From Allostella sp. ATCC 35155 (GTDB lineage Bacteria > Pseudomonadota > Alphaproteobacteria > ATCC43930 > Allostellaceae), in assembly GCA_006738865.1 (NCBI GenBank), contig AP019701.1, forward strand, positions 1,236,001-1,300,000: a DNA stretch of 64,000 bases. The letters are read 5' to 3'. Within the stretch, counting starts at the first letter, position 1. The number at the start of each line of letters is the position of its first letter. The position numbers were made by a program, and so were the translations under genes. The notes beneath the pieces were generated by a model, which saw only the letters and a program-made list of their open reading frames with translations, did no database searches and was not told where the DNA came from. Of this stretch, positions 29,235 through 38,011 are shown piece by piece.

Positions 29235-30728
29235 TCAGGCGGTGGGTCTGGCGGCGAAACCGTCGGCCCTGCGCGGTAGAATTACTCTAAAGACGGTACC
29301 CCGACCAAGCGTCGATTCGAGCGTCACATCGCCGCCGAGGCGGCGTGCCAGGGTCCGGACATGGGCGAGCCCGATACCCTCGCCCGGCTTGTCCTGGGTG
29401 CCGGAACGCCGGAACAGTTCGAAGATCCGCTCATGGTCCTGGGGCGCCACCCCGCGCCCGTTGTCCTCGACCTCGAAGACGAGGCGGGCGCCCTCCTCGC
29501 GGCCGCGCACGACGATCCGGCCGGGGCGGGCAGGGTCGAGGTACTTGACCGCATTGTCGACTAGGTTGCCGAAGATCTGCTCGATCGCCAGCCGGTCGGA
29601 CTGGATGTTCGGCACGGGCTTCTCGACCGTGATCGAGCCGTCGCCGGCCTGCAGCTGGTGCTGGACGCTGGCTGCCGCCGCGTCGAGCAGGGCGCCCATG
29701 TCGATGCGCTCCGCCGTCAGGCTGCGGCGGCCCTCCCGCGACAGCTTGAGGATGGCGTTGATGAGCCGGTCCATGCGCGTGGTCGACGAGCGGATGAAGC
29801 CCAGCGCTTCCGGCAGGTCCTCGAAGGCCGCCTGCCGCACCTCGGTGAGCGTGTCCGGATCGGCCGCCTCCGCGGTCCGTTCGACATATTGCTGGATCTG
29901 GGTGAGGCAGACCTCCAGTTCGCTCGTGAACCCCATGACGTTCACCAGCGGCGCGCGGAGATCGTGGCTGACGATGTAGGCGAAGCGCTGGATCTCGTCG
30001 TTGGCGCGCGCCAGTTCCGCCGTGCGGTCGGCGACCCGCTCCTCGAGGCTGAAATTCAGCTCCTGCACCTCCTGGCGGGCGCTCACGAGGTCGCGCGTGT
30101 AGCGCACGGACAGCCAGATCGATGCCCCGGCGAACAGCGCGATTGCAAGTGCGCCGACCAGCACGGCCCAGCTGAGAGCGGTCGCGCTCGCCCGTGTGGC
30201 ATCGATGGCCTCGGCGATGTGGAGGTCGATGGCATCGACCTGCGTATTCAGCACCTCCCGCAGGGCGTCCATCGTCCGCTTGCCGCGATTGGTGCGGATG
30301 AGGGCGACGGCCTCGCCGACCCGGTCGGCCCGGACCATGGCGATGATCGCCTCGAGTTCGGCGAGCCTCGTGTCGATCAGCGCACCGGTTCGCTCGATCG
30401 CCGCCCGCTCGTCCGGCCGCGATCGCGTCTGCTCCTGCAGCCAGGCGATCTGGCTGACGAGGCGGGCCCGGGCTTCTTCGTAGGGTTCGAGATACTGCTC
30501 GTCACGGGTGATGACGAAGCCGCGCTGCCCCGTCTCGGCATCCTGCATCGAGGACAGGATCGCCGCCGTCCGGGCGCGGAACTGGTGGCCCTGAACGAGG
30601 GCCTCGGCGTTCTCCGACGTGCGGTCGACGAGCCAGAGGGACGCGCCGACGATGGCGAGCAGTGCCAGTGCGCCGGCGAAGACGAGCGCCAGCGTGGTGC
30701 GGGCGAAGGCGGTACTGGTGATGGGCAT
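29235..30728 (-). CDS. CHASE3-domain sensor histidine kinase
   Basis: This 497-residue protein has an N-terminal membrane helix (about 10-33) and a periplasmic CHASE3 domain (about 40-180) with SSMQDAETGQRGFVITRDE. A second helix lies at about 188-208, then a coiled coil and a HisKA domain with FAYIVSHDLRAPLVNV. The ATPase domain has FGNLVDNAVKYLDP, VEDNGRGV and GEGIGLAHVRTLARRLGG. It autophosphorylates and very likely donates to the adjacent receiver. The signal is unknown. Confidence 0.93.
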   Translation of the reverse strand: MPITSTAFARTTLALVFAGALALLAIVGASLWLVDRTSENAEALVQGHQFRARTAAILSSMQDAETGQRGFVITRDEQYLEPYEEARARLVSQIAWLQEQTRSRPDERAAIERTGALIDTRLAELEAIIAMVRADRVGEAVALIRTNRGKRTMDALREVLNTQVDAIDLHIAEAIDATRASATALSWAVLVGALAIALFAGASIWLSVRYTRDLVSARQEVQELNFSLEERVADRTAELARANDEIQRFAYIVSHDLRAPLVNVMGFTSELEVCLTQIQQYVERTAEAADPDTLTEVRQAAFEDLPEALGFIRSSTTRMDRLINAILKLSREGRRSLTAERIDMGALLDAAAASVQHQLQAGDGSITVEKPVPNIQSDRLAIEQIFGNLVDNAVKYLDPARPGRIVVRGREEGARLVFEVEDNGRGVAPQDHERIFELFRRSGTQDKPGEGIGLAHVRTLARRLGGDVTLESTLGRGTVFRVILPRRADGFAARPTA

Positions 30729-30756
30729 CGGCGTCCTGGGCTGGCGGCGGAGACGG

Positions 30757-31593
30757 TCAGTCGAGTTCCAGCAGGACCGGCTGGTGGTCGGACACCTGGG
30801 TGTCGATGTCGTACAAGACCCGGCGCACCCGCGGAGCCAGATCCTCCGTCACCAGGATGTAGTCGCTGGTGTGCGGCGGCTTGTGCAGCTGCTCGAAGAT
30901 GCAGAAGGAGTGGGGGTGCGGCGCCGCGCCATGGGCTACCGTCCAGGCGTCCCGGAAGCCCGGCACCGGACCGTCGAAGGGATCCAGCAGGGCGCGCAGG
31001 ATCGCTTCGTCGGGCGTCATGTTGAAGTCGCCGGTGACGATCGCCGATGGGGTCTGGACATCGGGATCGAACGTGCCGTTGCCGTGCTTCGGCGGCCGGG
31101 CGGCGCGCTCGGCGGCGACCCGGTGGGCGTCGCGGATCGTCGCGACCTGGGCCGAGCGCTGGTCGGCGGAATAGAATTCGAGGTGCGTGGTCATCACCCG
31201 GACCGGGCCGAACGGGGCATGGACGAGCGCCTCGAGGACGAGGCGCGGCATCGAGCGCTGCCCGTCGGCCACCCAGGGCGCGGCGTGGCGCAGGACGCGG
31301 CCGACCGGCAGGCGGGACAGGATCATGTTGCCGAACCGCTTGCGGCCGCCGTGGCCGTCCGGCAGGTCGACGGCCGCGCCCTCGATGGCGGCATAGCCCG
31401 GCAGCAGCGATGCCAGCTCGGCGAACTGGTTCTCGCCCCGGCTCTGCTTCAGTTCCGGGAAATTGTCCGCCACTTCCTGCAGGCAGAGGACGTCGAAGTC
31501 CGCGATGCGCCGGGCATCCGCGACGATGCGGGCGAGGTCGAGGCGGCCATCGATGCCGAGGCCCCACTGGATGTTCCAGGTGATGAGCTTCAT
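30757..31593 (-). CDS. Endonuclease/exonuclease/phosphatase family protein
   Basis: I start at the ATG at 31593 because the first strand MKLITWNIQWG is the conserved N-terminus of the DNase I-like fold. The 278-residue protein has the catalytic blocks CLQEV (Glu), TTHLEF, IVTGDFNM (Asp, Asn) and SDHQPVLLEL (terminal His). Substrates in this superfamily range from DNA to phospholipids and sugar phosphates, and nothing here settles which. It has no signal peptide. It ends 28 bases from the CHASE3 kinase start. Confidence 0.88.
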   Translation of the reverse strand: MKLITWNIQWGLGIDGRLDLARIVADARRIADFDVLCLQEVADNFPELKQSRGENQFAELASLLPGYAAIEGAAVDLPDGHGGRKRFGNMILSRLPVGRVLRHAAPWVADGQRSMPRLVLEALVHAPFGPVRVMTTHLEFYSADQRSAQVATIRDAHRVAAERAARPPKHGNGTFDPDVQTPSAIVTGDFNMTPDEAILRALLDPFDGPVPGFRDAWTVAHGAAPHPHSFCIFEQLHKPPHTSDYILVTEDLAPRVRRVLYDIDTQVSDHQPVLLELD

Positions 31594-31845
31594 GCGGTCT
31601 CGCGCGTCCTCGCAGGTGGGGATGGAGACGTGATCCGGGTCGCCGACGAGGCCCGAGAGTGCACGACAAATCCAGGTATCGTTCCGGCGAGGCCGGCGCA
31701 CAACCATATCGGGCCGCAGTAGGGAGCGGAAGAAGCATCCTGGCGTCGGCGGCGCTCTCGGCGCCGGGCGCCGAGCCTGCCATCATTTCACTGCCGCCGG
31801 GTGCGGATCCGACCGGCAACTGCTCCTGGTGACGGCCGCTGCCGC
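31594..31845. other. Intergenic region without a recognised gene
   Basis: About 250 bases separate the phosphatase-family gene from the end of the PAS-adaptor gene. I see no credible coding frame, hairpin or sigma-factor consensus that I would defend. It presumably carries the promoter of the phosphatase-family gene. Confidence 0.5.
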
Positions 31846-33636
31846 TCAGGGGGCCAGCACGACGTCGCCGGGCGAGAGTCCCGCCGTCACCTCGATCCCT
31901 TCCGGCATGCTGACCCCGAGGGTCAGCGCGACCGCCTCGGGCTCGCCCTGTCCGCCGCGGCGCACCCGCGCCAGCGGGCCCTGCGGGCCGCGGCGGATGC
32001 GGTCGGGGGGCAGGAGGATGGCGGCCGGGTTCTCGTAGAGCACGATGTCGAGCATCGCCGACATGCCGATGCGCAGGCGCTCGCGCACCTCCGGGGGGAG
32101 GTCGCGGATCGTCACCAGAACGTCGAAGCGCGCCCGCGCGGTGCGCCCGCCGCGCTCGACCGTTGCCTGGGAGGACACGGCCTCGACCTGGCCGGTGAGG
32201 GGGCGGCCGCCGAAGCCGGCGCTCGTCACCCGCACCGGCAGTCCCGGTTGGACGCGGCCGACGTCGATCTCGTCGACCTGGCCACGGACGGAGAGGAAGG
32301 ACAGGTCGCCGATCTCCAGGATCGTGCGGCCCTTCTCGACCCGCGCGCCGATGGCAAGTTCGCGCCCGCCCGCAGCGTCGCCGCCGCCGGCCGCCGTGGC
32401 GGGCGCGCGCGGCCGGAGCGCGACGCCCGAGACGGGCGCCACGATGCGGGCGTCGGCCAGCTGCCCCGTCAGTTCCTCCAGCTTTTCCTCGGCGGTCGCG
32501 AGTTCGAGGCGCGCGATCGTCACCTGGTCGGCGGAGCCCTTGCGGATCGTCGCCGCCAGGTCCTGCTCGGACGAGAACACCTGCAGCTCCATCTGGCGCT
32601 GCTGCTGGACCAGGCTGTCATGCTCCTGCCGCGCGATGATGCCGCGCTTCAGGAGGTCGGACGCCGTCTGCAGCTGCTGCTGGATGCGCTCCAGGTTCTG
32701 GCGATTCTGGGCGAGCTGGCGGCGCGCGCGCTGGACCTCGTTGCCGCGCTCCCAGTCGAGGAGCTCGCCCAGCTTCTGGCGCGCCGTCATGGTCCCCGCG
32801 ACGGCCTTGCGCCGCTCGCGTTCGATGTCGCCCCCGTCCAGGCGCAGCAGCTCCTGGCCCTCGGTGACGCGGGCGCCGTAGACGAAGTCGCGGGCCAGGA
32901 TCTCGCCGGCGAAGGGGGCGGTGACCTCGACCACCTTGCCGGGCTCGATCGTGCCGGTGATGCCGACCGTCTGGCGCAGCGGGCGCGGCGCGACCGTCAG
33001 CCCCGGTGCCTCGCCGGCCGTCCCGGCGGCGGCCGCACGCGGCAGGTTCGGCGGCGCGCCGGCGGTCCAGGCGTACCAGCCGGCGCCGCCGGCGATCGCC
33101 ACCGCTACGATCAGCCCGGCCAGGCCGTAGCGGCGGATGCGCCGCCGCGTCTCGGCGATGGTCTGCGTCTTCTCCTCGAGACCGCGATAGGCTTCGGTCA
33201 GCTTCTCGTTGCGCACCCGCAGCTCTTCGGCCAGCCGCTGCTCGGAGGTGCGCAGCAGCGCCGTCTCCGTCACGTCGTCGATGACGAGGACGACGCCGCT
33301 GACCGCGTCCGATCCGTCCCGCAGCAGGCTCGCCCGCAGATCGAGGATGCGCCGCCGGTCGCCCTGGTGCAGTTCGACCTGCCGGTGGTAGCGGCCGGTG
33401 GCGTCGTAGCTGGCTTCGACGATGGTGTCGGTCAGGTGCTCGTTGGCCGGATCCTCGAGCAGGATCGCGACCAGGCTCTGGCCCATGATCGCATCGTGGT
33501 CGACCCCGACGATGCGCGCGGCGTGCTGGTTGATGGCGGTGACGCGGCCCTCGGGGTCGAGCGTGACGACCCCGCTGGTCATGCTCTCGACGACGCGCAG
33601 CGCGTGTTCCGCGCCGGGGCGGGGAGGGGCCGTCAT
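31846..33636 (-). CDS. PAS domain-membrane fusion protein (HlyD/MacA-type) hybrid
   Basis: One uninterrupted 596-residue frame joins two modules. Residues about 8-125 form a PAS domain (VVESMTSGVVTLDPEGRVTA, then VVLVIDDVTE). A coiled coil (about 126-165) and one membrane helix (about 170-190, LAGLIVAVAIAGGAGWYAW) follow. From about 205 onward it is an HlyD/MacA-type periplasmic adaptor with lipoyl halves (GTIEPGKVVEVTAPFAGEI, RIVAPVSGVALRP), a long hairpin and barrel domains. The PAS part would face the cytoplasm and the adaptor the periplasm. It is the last gene of the MacB-TolC operon; its ATG overlaps the tolC-like stop. Confidence 0.9.
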   Translation of the reverse strand: MTAPPRPGAEHALRVVESMTSGVVTLDPEGRVTAINQHAARIVGVDHDAIMGQSLVAILLEDPANEHLTDTIVEASYDATGRYHRQVELHQGDRRRILDLRASLLRDGSDAVSGVVLVIDDVTETALLRTSEQRLAEELRVRNEKLTEAYRGLEEKTQTIAETRRRIRRYGLAGLIVAVAIAGGAGWYAWTAGAPPNLPRAAAAGTAGEAPGLTVAPRPLRQTVGITGTIEPGKVVEVTAPFAGEILARDFVYGARVTEGQELLRLDGGDIERERRKAVAGTMTARQKLGELLDWERGNEVQRARRQLAQNRQNLERIQQQLQTASDLLKRGIIARQEHDSLVQQQRQMELQVFSSEQDLAATIRKGSADQVTIARLELATAEEKLEELTGQLADARIVAPVSGVALRPRAPATAAGGGDAAGGRELAIGARVEKGRTILEIGDLSFLSVRGQVDEIDVGRVQPGLPVRVTSAGFGGRPLTGQVEAVSSQATVERGGRTARARFDVLVTIRDLPPEVRERLRIGMSAMLDIVLYENPAAILLPPDRIRRGPQGPLARVRRGGQGEPEAVALTLGVSMPEGIEVTAGLSPGDVVLAP

Positions 33637-35126
33637 AGCGCCTCCAGGCGGACGCCCCAGGTCCGGAGCGTGATGCCGAGGACGTCGTCCAGCGCCGTCA
33701 GCGCGTTGAGATAGCCGATGCGCGCGCTCAAGAGGTCGGTGCGCGCGCGCACCAGATCGTCCTCGAAGGTGACGACCTGGAAGTTGGAGCTGCGGCCGGC
33801 GCGCAGCCGCTGCCGCTCGATGTCGAGCTTCTGCTCGGACAGCCGGACCGACTGTTCGGCCAGCTGCTGGGAACGCCAGCCGATCTCGACGCGCCGCAGC
33901 GCGTTGCGGACCTGCGCCTCGATGCGCTGCTCGAGATCGCGCAGCGACAGTTCCTGCTGCTGCAGCGAGACGCGGGCCGCGAAGGCGCGGGCCTGGTCGG
34001 AGAGGTTGCTGAGCGGAATCCGCAGTTCGAGGCCGAAGGCGAAGGCCGGCTCGGTCCGCACGGCGCGGCGCAGGGTGGAGCCGAAGCCGCGGTCGGACGA
34101 GTTCACCGACGTGACGGCAATGGCATTGAGTTCCCAGCGCAGCCCGTCCTCGGCCAGCCGCAGGTTGATCCCCGCGATCTCGACCTGCAGCTGCGCCTGG
34201 CGAAAGTCTGGCCGGTACTGGCGCGCGGTCTGCAGCGCCTGGCGCAGGTCGACTTCGCGCCGCTCGGTTGCCAGGGTTTCGGTCGGCGTCAGGCCGAAGG
34301 CGGTGTCGAGCGCCAGGATCTGCAGCAGATCGAGGCGCGCGGCGTCGAGGCTGTTGCGCGCGGACAGCAGCGAGAGTTCCTGGCGCGCGACGTTGGCCTC
34401 GCTCTGCACGATCTCGACCTCGGCAAGACGGCCGGCCGCCACGAGCTGGCGGTTGACCTCCATCAGGTCGATGGCGCGGCGGACCGAATCCTCCGCGATC
34501 CGCATCTGCTCGCGCGTCTGCATCAGGCTGCGATAGGACTGGATCGCCAGCACGATGTTGCCGGTGATGGCGCTTTCCGTGGACAGCGCCTGGATGCGGC
34601 GGTTGATGCGGGCGATCTCGAGCGAGGCCGTGGCGATGTCGCTGCCGGCGCCACGCAGCAGCGGCTGGAGAATGCCGAGGTCGATGCCCTGGTCGAAGCG
34701 GGTGGAGTCGCGGTCGCGCGAGAATCCGCCCGACGCCGAAGCGGAGATCTGGGTGCCGTAGGGCAGGGCCAGCGAGACGCTGGGCGACCAGCCGGCCGAC
34801 AGGGTCGAGCGTGGGCTGGCGTCGCCGGGCGCACGCTGCGGGCGCGAATAGCCGGTCGAGGCCGAGAGCGAGAACTGCGGGTTGAACTGGTCCTCGGCGA
34901 CCCGCAGGTTGAAGTCGTCGACGGCCCGGCTGAGCAGGACGCTGCGCACGCCGCGATTGTCGCGCAGCATGAGCGCGACCGCCTCCGGCAGCGAGATCGC
35001 CACCGTGCGCGCGAAGCTGCCCTCGCCGACCGCGGCCGGCTGGGCGCGCGCGGGCACGGCGGCCGCGCAGAAGATGGCGACCGCGAGGAGGCCGCTTCGG
35101 GCTGCCTTGGCCAACATCGTCGTCAT
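33633..35126 (-). CDS. TolC-family outer membrane efflux protein
   Basis: The ATG at 35126 overlaps the permease stop (ATGA) and gives 497 residues. A Sec signal peptide ends near ARA (residue 28). Two TolC repeats of long helices follow, for example ISLPEAVALMLRDNRGVRSV and ATERREVDLRQALQTARQYR. Such proteins form the outer-membrane channel of tripartite pumps. A further overlap (ATGA) links it to the PAS-adaptor gene, so ATPase, permease, channel and adaptor are strictly coupled. Confidence 0.92.
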   Translation of the reverse strand: MTTMLAKAARSGLLAVAIFCAAAVPARAQPAAVGEGSFARTVAISLPEAVALMLRDNRGVRSVLLSRAVDDFNLRVAEDQFNPQFSLSASTGYSRPQRAPGDASPRSTLSAGWSPSVSLALPYGTQISASASGGFSRDRDSTRFDQGIDLGILQPLLRGAGSDIATASLEIARINRRIQALSTESAITGNIVLAIQSYRSLMQTREQMRIAEDSVRRAIDLMEVNRQLVAAGRLAEVEIVQSEANVARQELSLLSARNSLDAARLDLLQILALDTAFGLTPTETLATERREVDLRQALQTARQYRPDFRQAQLQVEIAGINLRLAEDGLRWELNAIAVTSVNSSDRGFGSTLRRAVRTEPAFAFGLELRIPLSNLSDQARAFAARVSLQQQELSLRDLEQRIEAQVRNALRRVEIGWRSQQLAEQSVRLSEQKLDIERQRLRAGRSSNFQVVTFEDDLVRARTDLLSARIGYLNALTALDDVLGITLRTWGVRLEAL

Positions 35127-36298
35127 TCGTAGCGCAGGGCTTCGATCGGGTCGACGCGCGAGGCTTGGCGCGCCGGCAGATAGCCGAAGACGACGCCGAC
35201 CAGCGCCGACACGCCGGCCCCCATCGGAATGGCGGCGCCGGCGAGGGCGAAGGTCCAGCCGGCGAGGTGGGCGGCCGCGTAGGCCGTGCCGATGCCGAGC
35301 AGCGTGCCGATGGCGCCGCCGACGAGCGACAGGCACAGCGCCTCGACCAGGAACATGGTGACGATCGAGCGCCGCCGGGCGCCGATCGCCATGCGGATGC
35401 CGATCTCGCGCCGGCGCTCGGTCACGGCCACCAGCATGACGTTCATCACCCCGACACCGCCGACGATCAGCGAGATGCCGCCGATCGCCCCGAGCAGCAC
35501 GGTGTAGAGCCGCATCTGGCCGGCCATCTGGGCAATGATCTGCTCGGCGCTGCGGGCCTGCACGATCCGGCCGGGGACGCTGCTGCCGAGCTGGCGTTCG
35601 GCCGACTGGGCCAGCACGCGCGGATCGCTGCCCGGCGCCGCTCGCAGGACGGCGCCCGTCAGGCCGGTGTCGGGCGCGATCCGCTGGAAGGCCAGGACCG
35701 ACATCAGCAGGGCCTTGTTCATGTCGAGCGGGATCAGCGGATTGATCGTCGCCGGCCCGAGCAGCCCGATGATCGTGAGATAGGCGCCGCCGGGGCCGGG
35801 GATCCGGTCGCCGAGCGCGAAATCGAGGCCGGCGCGGCGCCAGTGGGCGGCGATCTCGCGTCCGGCGACGACGAAGAGTTCGGGCCCGTCGAACGGCGAC
35901 GGCGCCCGACCCTCGGCGATCGAGAGTTCCGCCGCGCGCAGGAAGTCGGGCGTCGACCCGATGAGGGCGCCGTGGATGGGTGGTGCACCCGGCAGGTCGA
36001 ACTGCTCGCCGCGCTGGCCGTAGGCGGCGGCGACGCGGACGCCGGCCAGCCGTTCCGGCAGGGCGGTGATCTCCTCCGGCCGGAAGCTCCCGGCCTCGCT
36101 CGAGCCGCGGGCGCTGAGGGTCACGAGATCGGTTCCCATCGCCTCGAACTGGCGCAGCGCCTCCTGCCGGACGATCGCCCCGATGTTGACCATGGCGATG
36201 ACCGAGCCGGTGCCGATGACGATGCCGAGCAGCGCCAGCAGCGAGCGCTGCTTGTTGCCGGCGAGGTTGCGGACGGCTTCGCCGAGCAGCCGGATCAT
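35123..36298 (-). CDS. MacB-type ABC transporter permease
   Basis: The 391-residue protein starts at the ATG at 36298 that overlaps the ATPase stop. It has one N-terminal helix (residues about 20-42, LLALLGIVIGTGSVIAMVNI), a large periplasmic domain of about 220 residues, and three C-terminal helices in the FtsX/MacB fold. The signature ERRREIGIRMAIGARRRSI is intact and the C-terminus reads ASRVDPIEALRYE. Unlike E. coli MacB, the ATPase is on a separate gene. The pump works by mechanotransmission with a TolC partner (family knowledge). Confidence 0.93.
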   Translation of the reverse strand: MIRLLGEAVRNLAGNKQRSLLALLGIVIGTGSVIAMVNIGAIVRQEALRQFEAMGTDLVTLSARGSSEAGSFRPEEITALPERLAGVRVAAAYGQRGEQFDLPGAPPIHGALIGSTPDFLRAAELSIAEGRAPSPFDGPELFVVAGREIAAHWRRAGLDFALGDRIPGPGGAYLTIIGLLGPATINPLIPLDMNKALLMSVLAFQRIAPDTGLTGAVLRAAPGSDPRVLAQSAERQLGSSVPGRIVQARSAEQIIAQMAGQMRLYTVLLGAIGGISLIVGGVGVMNVMLVAVTERRREIGIRMAIGARRRSIVTMFLVEALCLSLVGGAIGTLLGIGTAYAAAHLAGWTFALAGAAIPMGAGVSALVGVVFGYLPARQASRVDPIEALRYE

Positions 36299-37056
36299 GC
36301 CGCCGGCCGGACCTGGTGCGCGAAGGTGCCGGTGTCGTCGACCAGCCGGCCGTCGCTCATCACCACTCGGCGCGGGCATTGGTCGGCGACGTGCGGGTCG
36401 TGGGTGACGATGACGAGGGCGGTGCCGCGCTCCTGGTTGATCTCCCGGAACAGGCGCATGACCTCGATGCCGGTGCGGGTGTCGAGGGCGCCGGTCGGCT
36501 CGTCGGCCAGGATCAGGGCGGGCTCGCCGACGATGGCCCGCGCGATCGCGACGCGCTGGCGCTCGCCGCCCGACAGCTCCGACGGACGATGGCCGCCGCG
36601 CTTGGCGATGCCGACGCGCTCCAGCGCCGCCATCGCGCGGCGGCGGCGCTCTGCCTCGGGGACGGCGCGGTAGGTGAGCGGCAGCTCCACGTTCTCGCGC
36701 GCGGACAGGCGGGGCAGCAGGAAGAACTGCTGGAACACGAAGCCGATGGTGCGGTTGCGGATGTCCGCCAGCCGGTCGGCCGAGGCGCCGGCCATGTCCT
36801 GCCCGGAGATCAGGACCTTGCCCTGCGTCGGCCGGTCGAGCAGGCCGATCATGTTCATGAGCGTGGTCTTGCCGGACCCCGACGAGCCCATGATGGACAG
36901 CACCTCGCCGCCGTCGATCGCGAGCGACACGCCCTTGACGATCGGGATGTCGACCGGCCCGACGCGATAGGATTTGTGGACGTCGACCAGCTCCAGCATC
37001 CGCGCACCCGTGCGCAGCTGCGGATCGTCGCCGGTCGCTCCATCGCGTTGCGTCAT
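36295..37056 (-). CDS. MacB/LolD-type ABC transporter ATPase
   Basis: I start at the ATG at 37056 (253 residues); an ATG at 36999 just before LELVDVHKSYRVG is an alternative. Walker A MGSSGSGKTT, Q-loop FVFQQFFLLPRL, signature LSGGERQRVAIARAIVG and Walker B LILADEPTGALD are intact, and THDPHVA is the switch. The sequence style LDRPTQG and GALDTRTG is that of MacB/LolD ATPases. It heads the four-gene efflux operon that ends with the PAS-adaptor hybrid. Confidence 0.93.
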   Translation of the reverse strand: MTQRDGATGDDPQLRTGARMLELVDVHKSYRVGPVDIPIVKGVSLAIDGGEVLSIMGSSGSGKTTLMNMIGLLDRPTQGKVLISGQDMAGASADRLADIRNRTIGFVFQQFFLLPRLSARENVELPLTYRAVPEAERRRRAMAALERVGIAKRGGHRPSELSGGERQRVAIARAIVGEPALILADEPTGALDTRTGIEVMRLFREINQERGTALVIVTHDPHVADQCPRRVVMSDGRLVDDTGTFAHQVRPAA

Positions 37057-37168
37057 GTTCGGCCGTATATCCCCGGTGGCCGCCCGCGGACTGCGGGCCC
37101 GGCTCCGGACCCGCCATCCCAATTCAACCGATTCTATGCAACCCGCCTGGGGGGCACAACACAGGGTT

Positions 37169-38011
37169 TCAGCGGATGCCGGCGCGCATGAAGCTCTGCA
37201 CGAACTGCCGCTGGAACAGCAGGAACGCGATCAGCAGCGGGCCCGAGGTGATCAGCGTGGCCGCCGTGATGATCGACCAGTCGATGCCCTGGTCGGTCGA
37301 CGAAAAGACCTGCAGGCCGACCGTCAGCGGCCGGGATTCGACCGAGTTGGTGACGATCAGCGGCCACAGGAAGTTGTTCCAGTGGTGGCTGACGGAGACC
37401 AGCCCATAGGCGAGGTAGATCGGCTTGGCGAGCGGGACGTAGACCCGCAGCAGGATGCGCAGGCTGCCCGCCCCTTCGACGCGCGCCGCCTCGTCGAGTT
37501 CGCGCGGCACCTGCTTGAAGGTCTGGCGCAGCAGGAAGATGCCGAAGGCCGAGGCGACGTAGGGCAGGGCGATCGCCGGGATCGAGTCGAGAATGCCGAG
37601 CCGCGCCATGGTCCGGTAGTTCTCGACGATCAGAATGTCCGGCATGATCATCAGCTGCAGCAGGACGAGGAAGAAGGCGACGTCGGCGCCGAAGAAGCGG
37701 AAGCGGGCGAACGCATAGGCCGCCAGCGTGCAGAGCACGAACTGGCTGACGAGGATCAGCGTGACCAGCGCGACCGTGTTGACGAAGTAGCGACCGAACG
37801 GCGCCGCGTTCCAGGCATTGGCGAAGTTCTGCAGCGTCAGCGGCGCGGTGAGCTCGAAGCGGGCGGAGAATTCGGCCGGATGAAAGGCCGTCCAGACGGC
37901 GTAGAGCAGCGGCAGGGCCCAGAGCACGGCCAGGACCCAGGCCGCCGTCGTCTCCAGGACGCGGCCGAAGCCGGTCGGCTCGAAGGGCGAGCGGCGGGCG
38001 GCCTGGCTCAC
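37169..38011 (-). CDS. CUT1 ABC importer permease (UgpE-like)
   Basis: A GTG start overlapping the preceding permease stop gives 280 residues with six membrane helices. The cytoplasmic coupling loop is EAARVEGAGSLRILLRVYVPL (EAA motif). Conserved FLLRQTFKQVPRELDE precedes it. This is the second permease of a carbohydrate- or glycerol-phosphate-type importer. It is the last gene of the importer operon; the order from upstream is ATPase, binding protein, permease 1, permease 2. Confidence 0.93.
   Translation of the reverse strand: MSQAARRSPFEPTGFGRVLETTAAWVLAVLWALPLLYAVWTAFHPAEFSARFELTAPLTLQNFANAWNAAPFGRYFVNTVALVTLILVSQFVLCTLAAYAFARFRFFGADVAFFLVLLQLMIMPDILIVENYRTMARLGILDSIPAIALPYVASAFGIFLLRQTFKQVPRELDEAARVEGAGSLRILLRVYVPLAKPIYLAYGLVSVSHHWNNFLWPLIVTNSVESRPLTVGLQVFSSTDQGIDWSIITAATLITSGPLLIAFLLFQRQFVQSFMRAGIR

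Noticed and set aside
33633-33636. Possibility that the PAS domain and the adaptor are two genes joined by a missed stop
   Set aside because: The PAS, coiled coil, membrane helix and adaptor are continuous without a stop or a start with ribosome site in between, and the membrane helix is where an adaptor anchor is expected. A sequencing error would have to remove a stop without shifting frame.
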